A DNA stretch of 64,000 nucleotides, from the NCBI RefSeq assembly GCF_900099835.1, contig NZ_FNKP01000001.1, positions 3,534,001-3,598,000 of the forward strand, given 5' to 3'. A program made the translations under genes and the position numbers. The stretch is from Paraburkholderia fungorum. GTDB lineage: Bacteria; Pseudomonadota; Gammaproteobacteria; Burkholderiales; Burkholderiaceae. Below are positions 29,414 to 36,917 of this stretch, piece by piece; position 1 is the first letter of the stretch, and every line of letters starts with the position of its first letter. The notes beneath the pieces are model-generated. The model saw nothing but the letters and a program-made list of their open reading frames with translations, made no database searches and had not been told where the DNA came from.

Positions 29414-30439
29414 TTAGCGCAATTTGAATGACGGAAAGTTGAAACGCTGCGGCGGAACCAGCTGGCCGGCCGGAATCTGCGTCGTTTCGGGGCCGCCGTT
29501 CAGGTCGAGCGGCGGCGTTTCCGCGCTGCCGGACACGGCTTCCGGAGCCTGCGCATTGCTGCCGGTTTCAGGCGCGCCAGTCACCGCGCCCGATGCCGGA
29601 GCCGGCTTTGCTGCAGCACCCGCCGTGCCCGCCGCCGCAGCGGCCGGTGCGCCGGCTGCGCCGCCGTCGACGTCGTCGTACTTGGGCAGAGGCGCTTCGT
29701 CGTCGTAGTTCGGCAGCGCCTGCGATTGCGGGTTCCGGCTGCCGTTGGACAGCAGATACTGGCGACGCTGCAGATACGCATTACGCACGAACGAATATTT
29801 GTCGAGCGCCGCGCCTTCCAGCACGTCGCTCGCGTTCAGCAGATTCGCGCGCGTATTGACGATATTCACGCCGTACAGTGCCCAGCTCAGCCCGTCCGGG
29901 TGGATGTAGCTCAGCGGATTCACATAGTAATTGCCGATCGAACCCACGGCATCGCGGACGGTACTCGGTCCGAACAGCGGCAGCACCAGGTAAGGACCCG
30001 CCGGCACGCCGTAATGACCGAGCGTCAGGCCGAGGTCGTTGTCGTGCTTGGGCAGCTTGGCCAGCGTCGCCACGTCGAACAGACCGCCAACACCGAACAC
30101 CGTGTTGATCACGATCCGCATGATGTCTTCGACACCGTCGGTGATCTTCAACTGCAGCAGGTTGTTCGCCGCGATGTAGACGTCGCCGATGTTCGAGAAG
30201 AAGTTCGTCACGCTGTCGCGCACCGGCTGCGGCGTGAGCCACACGTAGCCTTTGGCGACCGGCTTCAGCGCGTACTGGTCGACCTTGTCGTTGACCGTGA
30301 AAATGGTGCGGTTAAGGCCTTCTAACGGATCGCCCTTGGTCGGCGTCTGCACTGTCGTGCAGCCGGCAAGCAGCGCCGCGGCTATCGCCACTTTGCCCAG
30401 CCGAAAGGCGCGCGCGCCCCCGATACGTGTGGTCAGCAT
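29414..30439 (-). CDS. mlaA: Outer-membrane lipoprotein MlaA (VacJ)
   Basis: A 341-residue outer-membrane lipoprotein that removes phospholipid from the outer leaflet. Lipobox LLAGC at about residues 23-27. Family segments: DPLEGLNRTIFTVNDKVDQY, PVRDSVTNFFSNIGD, LGLTLGHYGVPAGPYLVLPLFGPS, and YYVNPLSY. The core ends near residue 235; about 100 further residues are a low-complexity Ala/Pro/Gly tail, much longer than in E. coli. In E. coli mlaA is at a separate locus; here it sits between mlaD and mlaC. Confidence 0.94.
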   Translation of the reverse strand: MLTTRIGGARAFRLGKVAIAAALLAGCTTVQTPTKGDPLEGLNRTIFTVNDKVDQYALKPVAKGYVWLTPQPVRDSVTNFFSNIGDVYIAANNLLQLKITDGVEDIMRIVINTVFGVGGLFDVATLAKLPKHDNDLGLTLGHYGVPAGPYLVLPLFGPSTVRDAVGSIGNYYVNPLSYIHPDGLSWALYGVNIVNTRANLLNASDVLEGAALDKYSFVRNAYLQRRQYLLSNGSRNPQSQALPNYDDEAPLPKYDDVDGGAAGAPAAAAAGTAGAAAKPAPASGAVTGAPETGSNAQAPEAVSGSAETPPLDLNGGPETTQIPAGQLVPPQRFNFPSFKLR

Positions 30440-30450
30440 TCTTATTCTCC

Positions 30451-30996
30451 TTATTGGCCGGCGGCGCCGGAAGCAGGCAGACCCGGCGCCGGAGCCGGAG
30501 CGGCCGGCGCGGGCGCCGACGCACCAGGTTTCGATGCACCCGAATCCGCGGCCTTGCTATACAGAAACTGTCCAATCAGATTTTCCAGCACGATGGCCGA
30601 TTGCGTCATCGAGATCGTGTCGCCCGCTTTAAGCATTTCGGTGTCGCCACCGGGTTCGAGCCCGATGTATTGCTCGCCGAGCAGACCCGACGTCAGGATC
30701 TTCGCGGACGTGTCCTTCGGAAACTGATATTGCTTGTCGAGATCGATCGTGACAACGGCCTGGTACGCATTGCTGTCGAAGCCGATCGACGCGACCCGGC
30801 CGACCGTCACGCCCGCACTCTTCACAGGCGCGCGCGCCTTGAGTCCGCCGATATTGTCGAACTTGAGTTTGACCGGATACGTTGCCTGGAAAGACAACGA
30901 GCTCATGTTGCCGGCCTTCAGCGCGAGAAACAGCAACGCCACGAAACCCAGCACCACGAACAGGCCGACCCAGAAGTCGAGAGCAGTCTTTTTCAT
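30451..30996 (-). CDS. mlaD: MCE-domain protein MlaD
   Basis: A 181-residue inner-membrane-anchored protein whose hexamer forms the periplasmic lipid channel. An N-terminal helix (ALDFWVGLFVVLGFVALLFLAL) is followed by one MCE domain with VKSAGVTVGRVASIGFD and LTSGLLGEQYIGLEPGG. The last ~35 residues are an Ala/Pro repeat tail. An ATG six bases earlier (31002) is equally possible. 89 nt after mlaE, 11 nt before mlaA. Confidence 0.94.
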   Translation of the reverse strand: MKKTALDFWVGLFVVLGFVALLFLALKAGNMSSLSFQATYPVKLKFDNIGGLKARAPVKSAGVTVGRVASIGFDSNAYQAVVTIDLDKQYQFPKDTSAKILTSGLLGEQYIGLEPGGDTEMLKAGDTISMTQSAIVLENLIGQFLYSKAADSGASKPGASAPAPAAPAPAPGLPASGAAGQ

Positions 30997-31085
30997 CGTC
31001 ATCCCAAAGTGAATCCGCCACGCCGTCGACGCTTTCCGCCGGGCGCCCCGCTATCGGACCCCGGACGAAAACGTGCAGCGCAGTC

Positions 31086-31853
31086 TTAGCTGAACATCAA
31101 TGCAGTCAGCAGAAAATCGAGCCCGAGCACCGCGAGCGACGCGTACACGACGGTTTTCGTCGTGGCACGCGACACGCCTTCCGGTGTCGGCTTGGCTTCG
31201 TAGCCTTGAAACAGCGCAACGAACGTCACCGCGAGGCCGAACACCACACTCTTGATGACCCCCGCGCCCACGTCGCGCCACACGTCGACGCCGCCTTGCA
31301 TTTGCGACCAGAACGCGCCTGAATCCACGCCGATCAGCAGCACGCCCACCACATAGCCGCCGAACACGCCGACCGCGCTGAAGATCGCGGCGAGGATCGG
31401 CATCGAGATAATGCCCGCCCACAGGCGCGGCGCGACCACGACCTTGACCGGGTCGACGGCCATCATTTCCATTGCCGTGAGTTGCTCGCCTGCCTTCATC
31501 AAGCCGATTTCCGCCGTCAGCGACGTGCCCGCGCGGCCGGCGAACAGCAGCGCGGTCACCACCGGCCCGAGTTCGCGCACCAGCGACAGCGCGACCAGCA
31601 GCCCCAGCGCCTGCTCGGAGCCGTAGCGGTTCAGCGTGTAATAGCCTTGCAAGCCGAGCACGAAACCGACGAACAGCCCCGACACGGCAATGATCACCAG
31701 CGAATAATTACCTACGAAGTGGATCTGCTTCGTGACAAGACGCGGACGGCGCAGCAACGGGAAAAATTCGAGCAGCAGCCGCAGGAAAAACCGCGTGGCA
31801 TAGCCGGCCGTGCCCAGCCCGCCGATCACCGAGCGACCGATCGCACTGATCAT
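31086..31853 (-). CDS. mlaE: Mla permease MlaE
   Basis: A 255-residue permease of the MlaFEDB lipid transporter with about five or six helices. Family motifs are FVGNYSLVIIAVSGLFVGFVLGLQGYYTL, ELGPVVTALLFAGRAGTSLTAEIGLMKAGEQLTAMEMM, and PVKVVVAPRLWAG. The motif with AEIG..KAGEQ contacts the ATPase. It overlaps mlaF by four bases. Confidence 0.96.
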   Translation of the reverse strand: MISAIGRSVIGGLGTAGYATRFFLRLLLEFFPLLRRPRLVTKQIHFVGNYSLVIIAVSGLFVGFVLGLQGYYTLNRYGSEQALGLLVALSLVRELGPVVTALLFAGRAGTSLTAEIGLMKAGEQLTAMEMMAVDPVKVVVAPRLWAGIISMPILAAIFSAVGVFGGYVVGVLLIGVDSGAFWSQMQGGVDVWRDVGAGVIKSVVFGLAVTFVALFQGYEAKPTPEGVSRATTKTVVYASLAVLGLDFLLTALMFS

Positions 31854-32671
31854 GACTGACCTCCGCCGATGCCGAAGTCCGCCGCCAGCGGCGTCTTGCT
31901 CGGGTAATGGAATTTGAACGGGCCGTCGGGCGCGCCGTCGATGAATTGCCGCACCGTCGGATCGGTCGACGCGCGCAGTTCGGCGGGCGTGCCTTCAGCG
32001 TGAACGCCGCCGTTGGCGAGAAAGTAGACGTAGTCGGCGATCGCGAACGATTCCGGCACGTCGTGCGTAACCAGGATCGACGTTGCGCCAAGTGCCTGAT
32101 TCAGCGCACGAATCAGGTTCGCGGTAATGCCGAGCGAGATGGGATCGAGACCGGCGAACGGCTCGTCGTACATCATCAGCTCGGGATCGAGCGCGATGGC
32201 GCGCGCCAGTGCGACACGCCGCGCCATGCCGCCCGAAATCTCCGACGGCAGCAGATCGCGCGCGCCACGCAGACCGACCGCGTTGAGCTTCATCAGCACG
32301 AGGTCGCGCAGCAGATCTTCGGGAAGATCGGTGTGTTCGCGCAATGCGAAGGCGACGTTTTCGAACACCGACATATCGGTGAACAGCGCGCCGAACTGGA
32401 ACAGCATGCCCATCTTGCGGCGCAACGCGTACAGGCCGTCACGCGTTTGCCGGCCGATGTCCTGGCCCTGAAACAGGATCTGGCCACGCTGCGCGCGCAC
32501 CAGACCGCCGATCAGGCGCAGCACCGTGGTCTTGCCGCACCCCGAGCCGCCCATGACCGCGACGACCTGGCCGCGCCTGAAGCGCAGATTCAGGTTCGAC
32601 AGGACGAGCCGGTCGGCATAGCCGAAGTCGACGTCGCGCAGCTCGAGTAAGGTCTCGGGGGAGGAAGACAC
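31850..32671 (-). CDS. mlaF: Mla ATP-binding protein MlaF
   Basis: A 273-residue ABC ATPase driving phospholipid transport. Walker A GGSGCGKTT, Q-loop at MGMLFQFGALFTDMSVFENVAF, signature EISGGMARRVALARAI, Walker B LMMYDEPFAGLDPIS. The SGGM and FTDMSVFENV segments are typical of MlaF. It begins with GTG at 32671, with AAGGA about 11 nt upstream. First gene of mlaFEDACB; a perfect TATAAT lies ~33 nt ahead. Confidence 0.95.
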   Translation of the reverse strand: MSSSPETLLELRDVDFGYADRLVLSNLNLRFRRGQVVAVMGGSGCGKTTVLRLIGGLVRAQRGQILFQGQDIGRQTRDGLYALRRKMGMLFQFGALFTDMSVFENVAFALREHTDLPEDLLRDLVLMKLNAVGLRGARDLLPSEISGGMARRVALARAIALDPELMMYDEPFAGLDPISLGITANLIRALNQALGATSILVTHDVPESFAIADYVYFLANGGVHAEGTPAELRASTDPTVRQFIDGAPDGPFKFHYPSKTPLAADFGIGGGQS

Positions 32672-32703
32672 GAAACTGACAGTCCTTTTACACGGAAGGC
32701 CGA

Positions 32704-32709
32704 ATTATA
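32704..32709 (-). promoter_or_regulatory. mlaF: Consensus -10 box before the mla operon
   Basis: A perfect TATAAT, read leftward, in the context CCCTATAATTC. It would start the transcript close to 32697, leaving a ~26-nt leader. No clear -35 is present at 16-18 nt, so an activator may be involved. Confidence 0.6.
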
Positions 32710-32765
32710 GGGCCATCATGCAAATGCTGCCGTGAAGGGCCCTGTCCCTTGACGAAGTCTGACGA

Positions 32766-33869
32766 TTATTGCGTAAACCCTTGTTGCAGTGCAGAAACGG
32801 CAGCCGCCGGATCGGACGCTTCGGTCACGGCCCGCACCACCGCCGCGCAACCGACGCCTGTGGCCAGCACCTGCGGCAAAACCTGCAGGTCGATTCCGCC
32901 GATTGCCACCAGCGGCACCACGCCGTCCAGGAGGCGCACGTAACGGGCGAGGCGCTTGAGGCCTTGTGGCGCCGTCGGCATGACCTTTGTCGTCGTCGGG
33001 AAGACTGCGCCCAGCGCGATGTAGCTCGGCCGGAAGTGCAGCGCCTTCAGGATTTCGTAGAAACCGTGCGTCGACAGACCCAGCCGGATGCCGGCCTCGG
33101 CCAGCGCCGACAGGTCTGCGGTATGCACATCTTCCTGACCAAGATGGACGCCGTAAGCGCCCGCCTCGAGCGCCGCCCGCCAGTGATCGTTGATGAAAAC
33201 CTGCGCGTCGTGCGCGCGGCCGGCGGCCACGCTACGAGCGATTTCGTGCTTCAGTTCGTCGGCGGGTTCGGCCGCTTTGTGGCGCAACTGAACCGTCTTC
33301 ACGCCGAAACCGACCACCCGCTCGACCCACTCGGCGGTCGGCAGCACCGGATAGAGACCGAGCCGGTCCGGGCAGCGCGGAAACGCCTTCGCCGGTGCAG
33401 CCGGCAAGCCGGTAAGACGCGGAAAGCGTGTGATATCGGCCGGGAATGCATCGTCTGCGCGGGTTTCGTCGCCGTCGCGCCAGGCGAGTGCCAGCACCAG
33501 CGCGTCATGCGGATCGAAACCGCAATCCAGAAACGCAGCCAGCGCGGCAATCCAGTCTTCCGCCAGATGGCCTTCGAGACGATACGTCTCACCGCCCAGA
33601 TGCAGCGCGGCCTTGCCTTGCGCGGCTTCGATCACGCCCGCGCCCTGCACCTGCCAGCGCGCCACCTGCTCGCCGTGCTGCTGGGCGTCGGCGATCACGA
33701 TCAGGTCGCCGCCGTTCGATGCGTCCGGCGCGCTCAGGCAGATGCGCCACGGCGCGTGCGTCGGCGGCCAGTCGCCGAGACGGGCGCGGATGCGCTCGGC
33801 GGCTTCGGTGAGTTCGTCGGCTGGCGGCCAGAACAGGTCGCGGTCTTTCAATGCCAGTGTTTGCGTCAT
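32766..33869 (-). CDS. thiE: Thiamine-phosphate synthase with an N-terminal extension
   Basis: A 367-residue protein. The ThiE barrel is about 169-367: [65 protein letters not shown], and the pyrophosphate loop [13 protein letters not shown]. It joins thiazole and HMP pyrophosphate. The first ~165 residues are not part of ThiE and I do not recognise them with confidence; [12 protein letters not shown] resembles ThiD-like kinase segments, so a degenerate kinase-type domain is possible. Its ATG overlaps thiG by four bases. Last gene of thiOSGE. Confidence 0.92.
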   Translation of the reverse strand: MTQTLALKDRDLFWPPADELTEAAERIRARLGDWPPTHAPWRICLSAPDASNGGDLIVIADAQQHGEQVARWQVQGAGVIEAAQGKAALHLGGETYRLEGHLAEDWIAALAAFLDCGFDPHDALVLALAWRDGDETRADDAFPADITRFPRLTGLPAAPAKAFPRCPDRLGLYPVLPTAEWVERVVGFGVKTVQLRHKAAEPADELKHEIARSVAAGRAHDAQVFINDHWRAALEAGAYGVHLGQEDVHTADLSALAEAGIRLGLSTHGFYEILKALHFRPSYIALGAVFPTTTKVMPTAPQGLKRLARYVRLLDGVVPLVAIGGIDLQVLPQVLATGVGCAAVVRAVTEASDPAAAVSALQQGFTQ

Positions 33870-34705
33870 GCGGCGCTCCCGTCTTGGTGCCAGAACGGCA
33901 TGCCGACCACCGGCGTGCTCGCGTGTGCGCTTTCGCGCTCGGCCATCGGCCCCGCCAGATAAGCCTGGCGGCCCGCTTCGACACCCAGTGCAAAGGCGCG
34001 CGCCATCGCATCGGGGTGCGTGGCCTGCGACACCGCCGTGTTCAGCAACACGCCGTCGAAGCCCCACTCCATCACCTGAGCCGCGTGCGACGGCACGCCG
34101 AGCCCGGCGTCGACGATCAGCGGCACGTCGGGCAGACGCTCGCGCAGCACGCGCAAGCCGTACGGATTGATCACACCCTTGCCGGTGCCGATCGGCGCGC
34201 CCCACGGCATCAGCGCTTCACAGCCGGCGTCCAGCAGACGGCGGCCGATCACCAGGTCTTCGGTGCAATACGGCAGTACCTTGAAGCCGTCCTTGACCAG
34301 TTGCGCAGCCGCTTCGATCAGGCCGACCGGGTCGGGCTGCAGCGTGTAGTCGTCGCCGATCAGTTCGAGCTTGATCCAGTCGGTTTCGAAGATTTCGCGC
34401 GCCATGTGCGCGGTCGTCACCGCTTCGCCGACCGTCAGGCAGCCGGCCGTGTTCGGCAGCAGCGGCACGCCGTGGCGCTTGAGCAGGTCGAAGAAACCGG
34501 CTTCGGCGCCGCCTTCGTTCATCTGACGGCGCAACGCGACGGTCACCATGCCGGGGCGCGCGGCGTCGATCGAATCGGACAGCGATTGCAGCGACGGATA
34601 CCGCGACGTGCCCAGCAGCACGCGGCTTGCGAAGGTCTGGCCGTAGAGCGTGAGCGCGTCGGCGGTTGAAGCCGTTGCAGCAGTTTGGGGGGAAGTCATT
34701 TGCAT
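33866..34705 (-). CDS. thiG: Thiazole synthase ThiG
   Basis: A 279-residue barrel that assembles the thiazole phosphate from DXP, the glycine imine made by ThiO, and sulfur from ThiS. Motifs: [46 protein letters not shown] (Schiff-base Lys in WIKLE), [13 protein letters not shown], and [15 protein letters not shown]. The ATG at 34705 has GGAGA 8 nt upstream. A short 30-nt gap follows thiS. Confidence 0.97.
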   Translation of the reverse strand: MQMTSPQTAATASTADALTLYGQTFASRVLLGTSRYPSLQSLSDSIDAARPGMVTVALRRQMNEGGAEAGFFDLLKRHGVPLLPNTAGCLTVGEAVTTAHMAREIFETDWIKLELIGDDYTLQPDPVGLIEAAAQLVKDGFKVLPYCTEDLVIGRRLLDAGCEALMPWGAPIGTGKGVINPYGLRVLRERLPDVPLIVDAGLGVPSHAAQVMEWGFDGVLLNTAVSQATHPDAMARAFALGVEAGRQAYLAGPMAERESAHASTPVVGMPFWHQDGSAA

Positions 34706-34735
34706 AGTCTTTGTCTCCGGCAAGGCGTGGCGGGT

Positions 34736-34933
34736 TTAGCCACCGGCCACGGGTTGCACGACATCGAGCCGGTCGCCCGGCTGCAGCGCGCGCGCGGCAT
34801 GCTGGGTGCGCGCGACGAAATCGCCGTTCAGCGCGACCGCGAACGGCGGACGCGCGCCGAACGCGGCGAGCGCATCGGCGACAGTCGCGCCTTCGGGCAA
34901 CGACAACGGCTTCTGATTGATATGAATGTCCAT
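34736..34933 (-). CDS. thiS: Sulfur carrier protein ThiS
   Basis: A 65-residue ubiquitin-like protein ending in the essential Gly-Gly (VVQPVAGG), which is adenylated and thiocarboxylated to carry sulfur to ThiG. The segment ALNGDFVARTQHAA is usual. No thiF is seen in the window, so activation must come from elsewhere. Lies between thiO and thiG. Confidence 0.95.
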   Translation of the reverse strand: MDIHINQKPLSLPEGATVADALAAFGARPPFAVALNGDFVARTQHAARALQPGDRLDVVQPVAGG

Positions 34934-35017
34934 GGTGTTCGAATACGGTTCAGGCAGGTTCTATCGATGACGGAAGCGGCACAGTGCATCGCGCAAAACG
35001 CCTATGACGCGCAACGC

Positions 35018-36154
35018 TCATGCCGGCTCCCGCGCGGAATCCAGTTGGAAAAGCTCGCTCCAGCGCGCGGCGTGGCGCCAGTCGGCGAACGCGTCGGCAT
35101 CGCCCACACGGCCGTCGAGCAGCGCTGAAGCGAAACGGACGGCTTCGTCGGCGACCTCGGGCACGATCATGTAGCCGTGCCGGTACAGGCCGTTCACGCG
35201 CAGCGTCTGCGCGCCGTCCCACAGCAGCGCCGGCCGGTGATCCGGCAAAGTCGGGCGGCACTGCGAATTCAGTTCGAGGATGCGAGCCTCGCCGAAACCG
35301 GGATGCACCGAAAACGCCGCGCTCAGCAATTCGAGCGCCGAGCGCACGCTGACCGGCGACATGTCCTCGCCTTCGACTTCGGTCGCACCGATCACGTACA
35401 GATCGTTCTCTTTCGGCGCGATATACAGCGGATAACGCGGATGCAGCAGCCGCACCGGCCGCGTCAGCTTGATGCCGGGAGCGTGCACGCGCGCGACTTC
35501 GCCGCGAATGCCGCGCAAAGTGGGCAGCGCGGGCTTCGCGCCGAGCCCCCGGCAGTCGATCGTGATGCGCGCGGGCGGCAGCGCGGCATCGTCGACCGGC
35601 GTGTTCCAGTGAGTGTCGACGCCGCGTTGCGCGAGCCCCGCGGCCAGCGCGGCGAGCACCTGACGGTTATCCAGTTGACCTTCGCGCGGCAGCAGCCAGC
35701 CCTGATTGAAGCGGCCTGCCAGAGCGGGCTCCGCTGCCCCGACTTGTGCACCCGCCAGCGTCACGAAACCGCCGTCGAGCAACTCGGCTGGCGCATTCGA
35801 ACGCACCCGGCGTTCGAACAGAGGCGCTTCGGTGCGATCCGCGTGATGCCAGACCACCAGCGTGCCGTTGCGCTGGAAAAACACGGGTTCGGGCAATTCC
35901 GCGAGCACTTGCGGCCAGGTGTCGAGCGAACTGGCGCCCAGCCGCGTAATCAGCAACTCCGCGCTGGCGGCTTCGGCGAGCGGCGCGAGCATCGCGGCTG
36001 CCACCCACGCTGCGGCCTGAGTGCCGGCGGCATCGCCACGCTCATACAGCGCCACGCGATGCCCCTGCCCTGCCAGACGCCATGCGACCAGCCGTCCGCT
36101 AAGACCGCCGCCGAGCACGGCGAAATCGGGTGTTGGGGAGGTGGGACGGTTCAT
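35018..36154 (-). CDS. thiO: FAD-dependent glycine oxidase ThiO
   Basis: A 378-residue flavoenzyme giving the glycine imine for thiazole formation, the oxygen-dependent alternative to ThiH. FAD site FAVLGGGLSGRLVAWRLAGQ at about 11-30; the segment QAAAWVAAAMLAPLAEA corresponds to the AS.AAGMLAP signature of ThiO. C-terminal LYRHGYMIVPEVADEAV is the GHFRNGILLAP-equivalent. Its ATG overlaps by four bases the stop of a 34-codon upstream frame that lies under the TPP riboswitch. Confidence 0.92.
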   Translation of the reverse strand: MNRPTSPTPDFAVLGGGLSGRLVAWRLAGQGHRVALYERGDAAGTQAAAWVAAAMLAPLAEAASAELLITRLGASSLDTWPQVLAELPEPVFFQRNGTLVVWHHADRTEAPLFERRVRSNAPAELLDGGFVTLAGAQVGAAEPALAGRFNQGWLLPREGQLDNRQVLAALAAGLAQRGVDTHWNTPVDDAALPPARITIDCRGLGAKPALPTLRGIRGEVARVHAPGIKLTRPVRLLHPRYPLYIAPKENDLYVIGATEVEGEDMSPVSVRSALELLSAAFSVHPGFGEARILELNSQCRPTLPDHRPALLWDGAQTLRVNGLYRHGYMIVPEVADEAVRFASALLDGRVGDADAFADWRHAARWSELFQLDSAREPA

Positions 36155-36255
36155 CGTGCGCGCTCCGTCCGGTTGCCGGAGGCAACGCTGAAGCACGGCG
36201 CGTCAGCAGCGACGCGGCGAAGAGCAAAACACATATCTGAAGAATTGGCGGTCAT
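36151..36255 (-). CDS. Possible 34-aa leader peptide overlapping thiO
   Basis: A short frame starting at ATG 36255 (MTANSSDMCFALRRVAADAP...) and ending in TGA 36153-36151, which overlaps the thiO ATG at 36154 in an ATGA junction. GGAAAGGA lies 4 nt before the start. It is the first ribosome site after the TPP riboswitch, so the switch could act on this site and thiO could be read by coupling. The peptide has no recognised family and may not be functional as a protein. Confidence 0.45.
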   Translation of the reverse strand: MTANSSDMCFALRRVAADAPCFSVASGNRTERAR

Positions 36256-36389
36256 CGAGTCCTTTCCGTACGGCAAAAATCGCACGTACCCAGGACGAAA
36301 CCGGCGGGTAAAGCCGGCCGGACAACACGCGCGCACTGAATGTACGGACGCCGCCCGGCGGGGAATGGAAGATTGGTAGCTTCCGGAAA

Positions 36390-36488
36390 CTTCCCGCGCC
36401 GGTATTACCCGGATCGGGTGCAAAGGGTCTCTCTCAGCCTCGCCGCCACGGCGTGAAAACCACGCCGCCAAGGGGCGAAGCACCCCTG
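36390..36488 (-). promoter_or_regulatory. TPP riboswitch (THI element)
   Basis: On the reverse strand the conserved parts occur in order: CAGGGGTGC (P1/P2), an extended P3 (GGCGGCGTG...CACGCCG), the core GGCTGAGAGAGACCC, and CCCGATCCGGGTAATACC followed by GCGCGGGAAG. The CUGAGA and ACCUGAUCUGGRUAAUACC-type blocks are the invariant thiamine-pyrophosphate contacts. It lies 235 nt before thiO and should reduce thiOSGE expression when TPP is plentiful. I saw no clear terminator hairpin after it, which favours control at translation start. Confidence 0.95.
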
Positions 36489-36502
36489 TTTCGTCGAAGG
36501 TC

Positions 36503-36532
36503 ATTAGACCATAAAACGCGCGCAGCCCGCAA
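36503..36532 (-). promoter_or_regulatory. Probable promoter of the thi operon
   Basis: Reading leftward: TTGCGG (36532-36527), an 18-nt spacer, TCTAAT (36508-36503). The transcript would start near 36496, just ahead of the riboswitch. A 7-bp hairpin (AGCCCGC/GCGGGCT, 36524-36543) overlaps the -35. Confidence 0.5.
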
Positions 36533-36687
36533 ACCAGCGGGCTGTCGCGCCGGCCGGAATTGATCCGGCACGCTATTTCTTTACGCGGATGCGGCCGGGT
36601 GCAACGCTCTGGCACAATGCACGAACGCATGTCGTCGAAGCGCGGCGCGAACGGCCTGTCGAGCCGCTTACGCCACGACGGCATGAG

Positions 36688-36731
36688 GTGAAGCCCTTAA
36701 GCGAAAATTAATTTTCGCTTAAGGGCTTCAC
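36688..36731. repeat. Perfect 44-bp palindrome
   Basis: The sequence from GTGAAGCCCTTAAGCG to its exact complement CGCTTAAGGGCTTCAC has no unpaired centre; the middle is AAAATTAATTTT. It lies between the divergent thi operon and the SbmA-like gene. It could act as a terminator or a cruciform or as a protein site; no T-run follows outside it. Confidence 0.9.
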
Positions 36732-36917
36732 GCCAGAATCGGACGCTCACCCGGACGCGCGTTCGTCGAGCACGACGCCCGGGCATGTACCGAGAATCCG
36801 CCGCAGAGCGGCCCCGAGGGTGGGCCAGCCTGCAAGGGAAACCCGGCACCGAGCCAACCCATCCGGGTCTGCCCAAGCGGGCCGCTCCGAACGGGCCAGC
36901 ACTTCATCAGGACGCTC

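Noticed and set aside
30427..31089. A 220-codon rightward frame over mlaD
   Set aside because: Arg-rich shadow of mlaD; no signal or domain.
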